This document shows positions 32,214-38,967 of a stretch of 38,967 nt of DNA, piece by piece. The position numbers were made by a program, and so were the translations under genes. Position 1 is the stretch's first letter. Every line of letters starts with the position of its first letter. The notes beneath the pieces are model-generated. The model was not told the DNA's origin and ran no database searches. It saw only the letters and a program-made list of their open reading frames with translations. This stretch comes from Candidatus Solincola quzhuomuensis (GTDB lineage: Bacteria; Actinomycetota; Geothermincolia; Geothermincolales; RBG-13-55-18): NCBI GenBank assembly GCA_015711855.1, contig JACVJF010000016.1, forward strand, positions 1-38,967, in the 5' to 3' direction.

Positions 32214-32521
32214 GTCGATCACTCCTTCTTCACGAAGTCCGTTCGCGTTCCGGGCACCCCCGATTTTTTGAGGAACGGGATTCTTCCTAGGAAGGGCCGG
32301 AAACCGGCCGGAAGTATCTCCGGAAATCCCTTCGCCTCTGAGTTTGGATCCCCGGATGCGACGGGTCGGCGCATCCTCTTTGCCGGCGCATCCTTCCTCC
32401 CTCACCTCGCGTCGTCGAAAACCGCCTCCGCCGTAAAATTAGCTTGTTCTGCTGTAGGGCGGAAAAGGTGTGATATAGTATAGCAGAAAATCCGCCTTGA
32501 CCTCGCCAGAAGGGGGTCCGC
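32214..32521. promoter_or_regulatory. Divergent control region, FadH-like and CoA-transferase
   Basis: This 308-base gap separates two divergent genes. On the plus side an extended -10, TGATATAGT at 32471-32479, lies 43 bases before the CoA-transferase ATG, without a good -35. On the FadH side a hairpin of GGCCGG (32295-32300) and CCGGCC (32304-32309) and a CTTCCTAGGAAG palindrome (32283-32294) fall in the presumed leader. A shared regulator is plausible. Confidence 0.4.
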
Positions 32522-34318
32522 ATGGAGGGCCTGTTCGGGTTATTCACGGATAGGGTGCGGGACAAGATATCCCTGGCGGAAAGGGAGACTTCCGAGGATA
32601 AGGTCCTCGACCTGCGCCGAGCCGTGGCCGAGTTGATCCGCCCGGGTATGCATCTTCACGTGGGGCATGCCTACATGCGGCCCAACGCCGCCCTCTACGA
32701 GATATGTAGGAGATACTGGGGGAAGGATCCCGGGTTCACCGTATCCTCTTTGGGTTTCATCGCCAACATGGTCCTCCTCGTGTATGGGGGTCTGGCCCGC
32801 AAGCTGATCACCACCTTCTGCGGCGATTCCTATCCCTTTCCCGGTCCCAACCGGGTCTACCAGGAGGCCTATCGGGAGGGACGGCTGGAGATAGAGAACT
32901 GGACGGTGCTCACCCTAACCCAACGTCTTTTAGCGGGGGCCATGGGCGTGGAATGGATGCCCACCCATTCTCTCGTGGGCAGCTCCATGGAGGAGGAGAA
33001 CGCCGGGGACTTCCGGGTGGTGGAGATGCCGGACGGGAGCCGGGTGGGCATGGTGCGCGCCCTCCGCCCCGATCTCGCCCTCTTCCACGCTTGGGCCGCG
33101 GACCGGGCGGGGAACGTACTCATGACCCCGCCCTACGCGGAGAACGTGCTCGCCGCCTTCGCCTCCCGGGAGGGGGTCCTGGTGACCGTGGAGAAGGTGG
33201 TCCCCACCTCCTTCTTGCGGGAGCTCTCCCATTTTGTGAGGATTCCTGGCTACTTGGTGCGGGCGGTGTGCCCGGCGCCCATGGGCGTACATCCCTCGGG
33301 GGCCTCCAACCAGGGGATAAAGGAGTTCGAAGCCTACGCCGAGGACGAGGAGTTCATGCTGGAGCTGCGCGAGGCCTGCCGCCGGGAGGAGACCTTGGAA
33401 AGCTGGGTCAGGGAATGGCTGCTGGAGGTGGAGGACCACGAGGCCTACCTGGCCAAACTGGGGCACCGGCGGATATGGTTTCTCAAGGGGAGGGCGGCTT
33501 CCGATTCCTGGGTGTCCGAGCTCGCCGACCGGGTTCCCGTTATCCCCCACACGGATTTGTACACGCCGGTGGAGATGATGGTGGTGGAGGCCTCCCGCCT
33601 GGTCAGGGAGCGCGTCCGCGAGGCCGGTTACCGGACCATACTCGCCGGGATCGGCGCCTCCAACCTGGCCGCTTGGAAGGCCTGGTACGACCTGCGCCGC
33701 GAGGACTACCCGGTGGAGCTCATAGCCGAGGTGGGCTTTTACGGGTATACGCCGCGACCGGCGGACCCCTTCATCTTCAACTTCCGGAACATACCCACCT
33801 GCGCCATGCTTACGGACATCCTCACCGTTTTGGGTTCCATGGTGGGAGCGCGGAGCAGCAGGGCCATCGGCGTTTTGGGTGCCGGCCAGGTGGATCGCCT
33901 GGGGAACATAAATTCCACCAAGATACCGGAGTTGAAGCTCTTCCTGGTGGGCTCGGGAGGGGCCTGCGACGTCGCCCTGGGAGCGGAGGAGGTGCTGGTG
34001 ACCGTGGCCCAGGACAGGATGCGCACCCCCGAGAGGGTCTCCTATGTGACCGCTCCCGGAGAGAGGGTGCGCACCCTGGTGACCACGTCGGGTGTCTTCC
34101 AGAAACTGCCTGGCCGCGAGGATTTCACGCTCACCGCCTATTTCCCTCACCTGGGAGAGGAGGATAGGGAGGCGCTGGAGAGGATAAGGGCCGATTGCGG
34201 CTGGGAAGTGGAAGCCGTGGAGTCGCTGCGCCGCGTGGAGCCACCCACCCTTGACGAACTATACGACGTGCGTCTCTTCGACCCCCGGCGGTATTTCCTG
34301 GAAACCCCTCCGTCATGA
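32522..34318 (+). CDS. Fused alpha-beta CoA-transferase (IpdAB/Gct-like)
   Basis: A 598-residue protein that joins both halves of a family I CoA-transferase. Residues about 30-300 match the alpha subunit of glutaconate CoA-transferase/IpdA (IRPGMHLHVGHAYMRPNAAL), and about 335-590 the beta subunit (NINSTKIPELKLFLVGSGGA, then ACDVALGAEEVLVTV near 482). Most relatives are two separate chains encoded side by side; here a charged linker (about 290-330) connects them. The family moves CoA between acids or, in IpdAB, opens a ring of a steroid-derived CoA thioester. The catalytic Glu could not be pinned down by eye. The ATG has AAGGGGG in front. Divergence from the FadH-like gene suggests a shared pathway. 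Confidence 0.85.
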   Translation: MEGLFGLFTDRVRDKISLAERETSEDKVLDLRRAVAELIRPGMHLHVGHAYMRPNAALYEICRRYWGKDPGFTVSSLGFIANMVLLVYGGLARKLITTFCGDSYPFPGPNRVYQEAYREGRLEIENWTVLTLTQRLLAGAMGVEWMPTHSLVGSSMEEENAGDFRVVEMPDGSRVGMVRALRPDLALFHAWAADRAGNVLMTPPYAENVLAAFASREGVLVTVEKVVPTSFLRELSHFVRIPGYLVRAVCPAPMGVHPSGASNQGIKEFEAYAEDEEFMLELREACRREETLESWVREWLLEVEDHEAYLAKLGHRRIWFLKGRAASDSWVSELADRVPVIPHTDLYTPVEMMVVEASRLVRERVREAGYRTILAGIGASNLAAWKAWYDLRREDYPVELIAEVGFYGYTPRPADPFIFNFRNIPTCAMLTDILTVLGSMVGARSSRAIGVLGAGQVDRLGNINSTKIPELKLFLVGSGGACDVALGAEEVLVTVAQDRMRTPERVSYVTAPGERVRTLVTTSGVFQKLPGREDFTLTAYFPHLGEEDREALERIRADCGWEVEAVESLRRVEPPTLDELYDVRLFDPRRYFLETPPS

Positions 34319-34461
34319 TTCCCGATCCCCGCGCGAACCGTGCTTAATCGGCGTCGCAATCGTCCGGAGCGAGCCTATCTTTCCCCATTCCGACAAAGTC
34401 CACGCCTCTACGCCGGAGCACGGGCGTTATTAACCGTTTTCGATTCCAAAAAGGGGTAAAA

Positions 34462-34602
34462 TCAACCTCCGCCGATGGGGGTGAGGTTAAGGTTGATGTT
34501 CTCCAGGAGCTCGGCCACGCTTACCCTCTCGGCATCGATGTTGTTGTTCTTGATGTAACGGGTGAGCAGGTAGAGCAGGAATTCCACCTCCGGAGTCTCC
34601 AT
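34462..34602 (-). CDS. Putative 46-residue microprotein
   Basis: A short frame with AAAGGGGG about 8 bases ahead of its ATG. The product is METPEVEFLLYLLTRYIKNN followed by an acidic helix (AERVSVAELLENINL) and a TPIGGG end. It has no Cys and no clear membrane span; two amphipathic helices joined by a short turn are likely. It lies 123 bases downstream of the ADP-ribosylglycohydrolase gene on the same strand, preceded by an A/T-rich stretch (34645-34665) that may hold a promoter. Codon use resembles the neighbouring genes. I do not recognise the family. Confidence 0.6.
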   Translation of the reverse strand: METPEVEFLLYLLTRYIKNNNIDAERVSVAELLENINLNLTPIGGG

Positions 34603-34725
34603 CTTCGTTCCCCCTTTCCCGTGGATATGTCGATTTCGATCATCCCTTAATATATTTATTTCCTTCTGCCGGGGATCCGAAACGGGAGCTTCCTGAAGGC
34701 AGGAGAAGGCGCCGGGGTTGGCGGA

Positions 34726-35685
34726 TTATCCCTCGGCGACTATCAAATATATCTTCTCGGCAAGGACCCTTATCTCCTCCGCGGCCTCCACGCCTTCCCT
34801 CCACCTTGTGGGAATCTTTTCCAAGCCGTTGTAAGCACCGCTCACCGCTCCGGCCACCGCTCCGGTGGTGTCGGAATCCAGCCCTCCTTCCACGGCGCAC
34901 ATGACCGTTTCCTCGAAATCCTCCGGTGTGCGCAGGAAGCAGAAGAAGGCGCTGGCCACCGTCTCCACCACGTAACCGCTCGTGCCCAGGCGGGCCAGAG
35001 CCTCCGAAGGATCCATGTCCTGGGCAAGGAACTTTTCCGCCAATAGGAGTCGCTCGGAAACCCGGCTGGGACCGACGAAGGCGACGGTTTCCGGTATGAG
35101 GGTCGTGGGATCGAGGTCGCCCCTCGCCGCCCTGGCCACGGCGAAGGCCACCGCTTGTGCTCCGGCCACCGCCTCCGGGTTGTCGTGGGTGATTATGGAG
35201 ACCAAGCGGACGTCCTTTTTGAGCTTCTCCAGGTCCAGGCAGTCCACCAGGCCCACGGGCGCGATGCGCATGGCCGCACCGTTACCCGCCGCCATCTCTC
35301 CCCGCGCCCCGCTTTCCTCGACGGGAACGCCGGCCCGGAGACGCTGCATGGATTCGTAAGTGGAACTCCCGATGCCCCTCCAGTCGCCGGACGTGAACCA
35401 GGAAAGGAACTTGCGGGCGGTGTCCTCGGGGTCCACGCCCTTCCTGTCCACTATGCTGCGGGCATGACAGAGCATCATCTGGGTGTCGTCGGTCCATTGG
35501 CCGGCACGAAGCATCCTCCAGGGAGCGTCGAGGAAATCCCTCACCCGGCCGAATCTCTTCCTGATGGACGTGGCCCGCATGCCTTCCACAGGCATGCCCA
35601 GCGCATCTCCTATGGCCAGTCCCAGCAGGCAACCGGCGAATCTGGAAGGGCGGAGCTCGATAGATGTTTTCTCGTCTGCTTTCAT
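34726..35685 (-). CDS. ADP-ribosylglycohydrolase (DraG/ARH-like)
   Basis: A 319-residue dinuclear-magnesium hydrolase that removes ADP-ribose from proteins or nucleic acids, or a relative acting on similar substrates. Motifs are in the family order: GLAIGDALGMPVEG near 22, the metal-binding GQWTDDTQMM with Asp66/Asp67, AAGNGAAMRIAPVGL near 160, THDNPEAVAGA near 190, and the C-terminal GGLDSDTTGAVAGAV near 275 with further metal Asp residues. There is no DraT or toxin-type ADP-ribosyltransferase in the window. ATG 35685 starts close to the conserved fold; ATG 35757 (24 residues longer) is nearer the TATAAT at 35793 and cannot be excluded. It is divergent from the C45-type gene. Confidence 0.9.
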   Translation of the reverse strand: MKADEKTSIELRPSRFAGCLLGLAIGDALGMPVEGMRATSIRKRFGRVRDFLDAPWRMLRAGQWTDDTQMMLCHARSIVDRKGVDPEDTARKFLSWFTSGDWRGIGSSTYESMQRLRAGVPVEESGARGEMAAGNGAAMRIAPVGLVDCLDLEKLKKDVRLVSIITHDNPEAVAGAQAVAFAVARAARGDLDPTTLIPETVAFVGPSRVSERLLLAEKFLAQDMDPSEALARLGTSGYVVETVASAFFCFLRTPEDFEETVMCAVEGGLDSDTTGAVAGAVSGAYNGLEKIPTRWREGVEAAEEIRVLAEKIYLIVAEG

Positions 35686-35792
35686 ACCCGATTTGAAATC
35701 TCCCGCCCGACCCGGGCGGCGGTCGAGTCCTCTTGCGAATGCTAACTCTTCGGACATTCCCGGCGATCGCGACGGTGCTTGGCTTACGGTTT

Positions 35793-35798
35793 ATTATA
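35793..35798 (-). promoter_or_regulatory. Putative -10 of the ADP-ribosylglycohydrolase promoter
   Basis: A perfect TATAAT on the minus strand in the 242-base divergent gap before the C45-type gene. No good -35 is evident at 16-18 bases. Confidence 0.35.
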
Positions 35799-35927
35799 GC
35801 CTTTTTCCGGCGCGAACGGTCGGTGCGTACAAGTTTTCTTTGCACCGAAGAGTTCCTCCGCTCTCGCCCCGCACCCGTGAATGAGGTAATATATCCCAGG
35901 ATGTTAAACGCCGGGTGAGGGGCGGAC

Positions 35928-37166
35928 ATGTTTGGCGAACCGGATCTGGGAAACACGTTGGGGCAGGGCGATGCGCCGGGCAAGCGCCAGGTGCGTCTTT
36001 ACGATCTGCAGGGCAATCATTACGAGATGGGATATCAACAAGGTCTCCAGATGAGAGAGGCCATCCACCATCTCTTCTCCAACCTTAGCCAATGGGAGGC
36101 CCTGCGAAGGGAAAAGCCTTTCTTCCTGCCTTTTCGGCTCTTCCTCCTATTGGCGGCGAGGCGCTCGGAGAGGGAGATCGCTACGGACCTCGCCGAATAC
36201 TATCCCCGCCAGAAGACGCGGGCGGAGGCCATTGCCAAGGGAGCGGACGTCGACGAGTCCTTCCTTTATCTGGTCATGTCCCTGGAGAACGTCATGGCGG
36301 CCATCGATTACCGCCTGGGAGCCTGCACGGCGGTGGGGGTGGGGCCGGAACGAAGCGCCCTGGGAGAGGTGGTGGTCATCAAGAACTTCGATTACCCGGT
36401 TTTTTTTCAACCCTATTACGTCACCCGACTCAACCGTTCCACGGAGACCGCTTCGACCCTTGACGTGACCATGTCCCACTTGCCGGGATGCCACGACGGG
36501 ATGAACGAACACGGGTTGTGCCTATCCTGCAATACCGCCCTGGGTACGGACATGCCCTCCAACAACGTTCCGGTGACCGTGCTGGTCCAGGAAACCCTGG
36601 AAAACTGTTCTACCGTCGGAGAAGCGGTTGATTACCTGTGTGCGGGGAAGAGATCCGGAGGCGCCGTACTCCTGGTTGCCGACGCCACTGGAAGTATGGC
36701 CACCGTTGAACTCTCCCCCAATTTCAGTGGTGTGAGGGAACCCGAGGATGGGGTGCTCATCAACACCAACCATTACCGGTGCCGGGAGATGATCTCTTAC
36801 GACGTCCCCCGCAACGCCTTCTATACCAACCGGAACGTCCGGGCGCTGCGGGGCCGACGGGTGCACGAGTCCAGTGAGATGAGATATGCCCGGGTGGAAC
36901 AGCTCCTTTCCGATAAGGAGGCCTTCTCCCTGAAGGACCTCCTGGGGGTCTTCAGCGACCATGGGGAAAGTGGTAGGGGAGACGATAACACCGTATGTCG
37001 GCATGGGCCGTATTACTCCACCACCTGCTCCCTGATCATGATGCCCCGCACCCGCAGGATGCTGGTGACCTACGGGCATCCTTGTCAGTCCGTTTTCACC
37101 GATTTCCTCAATCCATTCCCCGCTGGGGAAGAGAAGGAGGATACCTCCGGGGGGGCCAAGGAGTGA
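35928..37166 (+). CDS. C45-family acyltransferase/peptidase-like protein
   Basis: A 412-residue protein of the acyl-coenzyme A:6-aminopenicillanic acid acyltransferase (peptidase C45) group. These are Ntn hydrolases that cut themselves before a Cys, which then becomes the nucleophile. Here that residue is Cys133 in GACTAVGV, followed by the expected VVVIKNFDYP strand, in which Lys-Asn-Phe-Asp stands for the usual R-N-x-D. NEHGLCLSCNTAL near 188 and NTNHY near 278 also fit. No signal peptide is seen, so it is cytosolic unless the N-terminal 20 residues target it otherwise. It hydrolyses or forms an amide of unknown identity. The ATG has GAGGGGCGGAC in front. Confidence 0.85.
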   Translation: MFGEPDLGNTLGQGDAPGKRQVRLYDLQGNHYEMGYQQGLQMREAIHHLFSNLSQWEALRREKPFFLPFRLFLLLAARRSEREIATDLAEYYPRQKTRAEAIAKGADVDESFLYLVMSLENVMAAIDYRLGACTAVGVGPERSALGEVVVIKNFDYPVFFQPYYVTRLNRSTETASTLDVTMSHLPGCHDGMNEHGLCLSCNTALGTDMPSNNVPVTVLVQETLENCSTVGEAVDYLCAGKRSGGAVLLVADATGSMATVELSPNFSGVREPEDGVLINTNHYRCREMISYDVPRNAFYTNRNVRALRGRRVHESSEMRYARVEQLLSDKEAFSLKDLLGVFSDHGESGRGDDNTVCRHGPYYSTTCSLIMMPRTRRMLVTYGHPCQSVFTDFLNPFPAGEEKEDTSGGAKE

Positions 37167-37354
37167 GCCGGCGCATTTAACGTCGGAAGGCAATTCGCAA
37201 TTGGCGGCTCGGCGGGGGAGCCATTAACATGGACGGCGTTGATTCGCGGTATCTTTAAGGTTGCGGGACAGACGGAAAAAGGATCGGAACAGTCCGGGAG
37301 GGACAAAGGACGTTGAAACGGGCGTCACCTAGGGAGGGAAAGAACGGGGATAGT

Positions 37355-38527
37355 ATGGCCGTCTCCGGGCTTTCCCGCAACACCTTCTTCCTGGGGCTGG
37401 TGAGCTTCTTCAACGATCTTTCCAGCGAGATGGTCTACCCGCTCTTTCCCACCTTCCTGACCGAATTCCTGGGAGCGGGAGCCTGGTTCTTAGGGCTGGT
37501 GGAAGGTCTGGCCGATTCCGTGGCCAGTTTGCTCAATTTCTTCTCCGGATGGATCTCGGACCGCCTGCGCAGGCGCAAGGGGCTGGTGTCCGGAGGTTAC
37601 CTTCTTTCCGCATTGTCGCGTGGCTCTCTGGCGGTGGCCTTCACGCCCTGGCAGGCCCTCCTGGGCTGGTTCTTCAACCGAGTGGGAAAGGGGATACGCA
37701 CGGCTCCCCGTGATGCCCTCATCGCCGATTCCTGCCGTCCCTGGGCCCGGGGCAGGGCTTTCGGATACCAGCGCTCCATGGATCACAGCGGGGCTCTCTT
37801 GGGCGCGGCCGCTTCCTCCCTCCTTCTGGCCGCCTTTTCCCTGGGCTATAGGACTATATTCGCCGTGGCCCTGCTCCCCATCGCCCTGGGGATCGTCCTT
37901 CTCCTCTGGCAGGTAAGGGAGAGGAGCGAGGGCGAATACAATTGTGATGCGTCCCCCGTCTTGCCGAGCCTTAACTTGCGCCCCTTCGACCGGCGCTTCA
38001 AGTGGCTGCTGGCCGCCGTCTTCATCTTCACCCTGGGAAATTCAAGCGATGCGTTCCTTCTCCTGCGCGCTCGCCAGGTGAGCGGTTTTCCCCTGGCCCT
38101 GCTGCCCGCCCTCTGGGGGGTACTGCACGTGGTCAAGGCGGGCGTTTCCATCCCCGGCGGCGTTCTTTCCGACCGAATAGGGCGCCGGAGGGTGGTCTTT
38201 CTGGGATGGGGCATATACTTTTTGGCTTATACCGGATTCGCTTTCTTCCGCGGCTATGCCCTTACCTGGCTTCTCTTCGTGTTCTACGGGTTCTACTACC
38301 TCACGGAGGGGGTGCTCAAGGCCTTCGTGGCCGACGTGGTGCCTTCCGAACTCCGGGGGAGCGCTTACGGCATATACAACTTCACGATCAGCGTCACCAT
38401 CCTTCCGGCCTCTCTGCTCATGGGGTTTCTCTGGAGCAGCCTCGGGGCGAAATACGCTTTCCTTTCCGGAGCCCTCCTGGCCCTACTGGCCACGCTCATC
38501 CTTGCCTTGGCTCCCCGGAGCCGTTGA
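37355..38527 (+). CDS. MFS transporter
   Basis: A 390-residue major facilitator with about 12 helices in two halves. Motif A appears in both halves (GWISDRLRRRKG near 68; GGVLSDRIGRRR near 285), and SFFNDLSSEMVYPLFPTFL near the N-terminus with GKGIRTAPRDALIADS near 125 marks a known bacterial subfamily of uncertain substrate. ATG 37355 with GGGG upstream is preferred; a TTG at 37313 after AAAGGA would add 14 charged residues. It follows the C45-type gene and is 11 bases ahead of the next gene, with which it is probably cotranscribed. Confidence 0.88.
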   Translation: MAVSGLSRNTFFLGLVSFFNDLSSEMVYPLFPTFLTEFLGAGAWFLGLVEGLADSVASLLNFFSGWISDRLRRRKGLVSGGYLLSALSRGSLAVAFTPWQALLGWFFNRVGKGIRTAPRDALIADSCRPWARGRAFGYQRSMDHSGALLGAAASSLLLAAFSLGYRTIFAVALLPIALGIVLLLWQVRERSEGEYNCDASPVLPSLNLRPFDRRFKWLLAAVFIFTLGNSSDAFLLLRARQVSGFPLALLPALWGVLHVVKAGVSIPGGVLSDRIGRRRVVFLGWGIYFLAYTGFAFFRGYALTWLLFVFYGFYYLTEGVLKAFVADVVPSELRGSAYGIYNFTISVTILPASLLMGFLWSSLGAKYAFLSGALLALLATLILALAPRSR

Positions 38528-38538
38528 GCGAGGTGGAC

Positions 38539-38967
38539 ATGAACTCAGATAACAGGGTCGAGAAGGCTTGCCGGCAGTTGGAGACCGTGGGTTCCCTGCG
38601 AGTCCTGGAAGGCCTTTCAGACGCCGAAGCCATACGGGTGTTGACCAGGTTTCTGGAGCAGGGCAAGATGGCGATGGCGCGGCGTATCCTCGACGCTGCC
38701 GCCCGCAACTTGTACGGTATGCGCCCCGAGTTCCGCTTTCGGGCTTGCCGTTTCCTGCAGGAAGCCTGTCGCGAGGTCCGTATGCGGGGGGGCGACCTGT
38801 CCGTGGTGGAGGACTTGGACCGGTTCCTGGGAGCCCTGGCCGGGGAGCCCGATCCCTTGGTCAAAAAATCCATGGTAGGGTTGCTCGGGGAGCTCTTACG
38901 ATTCTATCTGTCCTCCGGATATGGGGAGGAGTTCACCAAGTCCTTCCGTACGCTGCTCGCTTATGCC
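38539..38967 (+). CDS. Helical-repeat protein, truncated by window edge
   Basis: An open frame of 143 codons running off the right end. The ATG has GAGGTGGAC directly in front and lies 11 bases after the MFS stop. The sequence is almost wholly alpha-helical in character, with helices of about 15 residues such as EAIRVLTRFLEQGKMAMARR and a repeated Leu/Ala heptad feel, as in HEAT- or TPR-like proteins. No catalytic motif or signal peptide is visible. The family cannot be named from this part. Confidence 0.7.
   Translation, partial: MNSDNRVEKACRQLETVGSLRVLEGLSDAEAIRVLTRFLEQGKMAMARRILDAAARNLYGMRPEFRFRACRFLQEACREVRMRGGDLSVVEDLDRFLGALAGEPDPLVKKSMVGLLGELLRFYLSSGYGEEFTKSFRTLLAYA

Noticed and set aside
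1-38967. tRNA genes in the intergenic gaps
   Set aside because: No stretch combines a T-loop GTTCRA core with matching acceptor arms; a covariance scan would be needed to exclude one fully.

Overview
The window is GC-rich, densely packed bacterial chromosome. Short leaders, frequent GTG and TTG starts, and a formate dehydrogenase joined to heterodisulfide-reductase-like (Hdr) genes point to an anaerobe. A deep-branching, Geothermincola-like actinobacterium is my best guess, at low confidence, from the mix of DUF763, DUF1786, DUF3786, an archaeal-type phosphoglycerate mutase and HdrABC. No rRNA, tRNA or CRISPR array was seen.

Layout. 1-504 is gene-free and may begin with the end of an insertion sequence. 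505-7231 holds a DUF763 protein, a duplicated zinc-ribbon protein, an orphan FtsX/MacB-type permease, a small membrane protein, an EamA transporter and a DUF1786 protein. 7562-13570 is a surface and envelope block: a type IV pilin, a decayed DUF3786 fragment, two large GT-C-like membrane proteins (YfhO and DUF2723 types) and a prepilin peptidase. The YfhO/DUF2723 part looks less GC-rich than its surroundings. 13878-15688 holds a DUF2889 protein, a likely 42-residue microprotein and an intact DUF3786 protein.

The centrepiece is 15761-24097: a good promoter, a leader hairpin, then hdrC-hdrB-hdrA-mvhD-fdhB-like-fdhA on one strand. This is the gene set of a flavin-based electron-bifurcating (or confurcating) formate dehydrogenase/Hdr complex. 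The HdrA is a roughly 1,030-residue double-flavin fusion. The operon has been colonised by a REP/RAYT system. Three copies of a hairpin repeat lie exactly at the 3' ends of three genes and supply the stop codons of two of them; a REP-associated tyrosine transposase sits between two inverted copies.

25389-38967 carries an archaeal-type phosphoglycerate mutase, a secreted His-rich protein with two jelly-roll-like modules, a TrkA-type K+ channel, an MBL-fold hydrolase, an FadH-like flavin oxidoreductase divergent from a fused two-domain CoA-transferase, a 46-residue microprotein, an ADP-ribosylglycohydrolase, a C45-type acyltransferase/peptidase, an MFS transporter and the start of a helical-repeat protein cut by the window edge.

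The strongest leads are the bifurcating formate dehydrogenase operon with its fused HdrA, and the repeat insertions that have rewritten the C-termini of its last two proteins.
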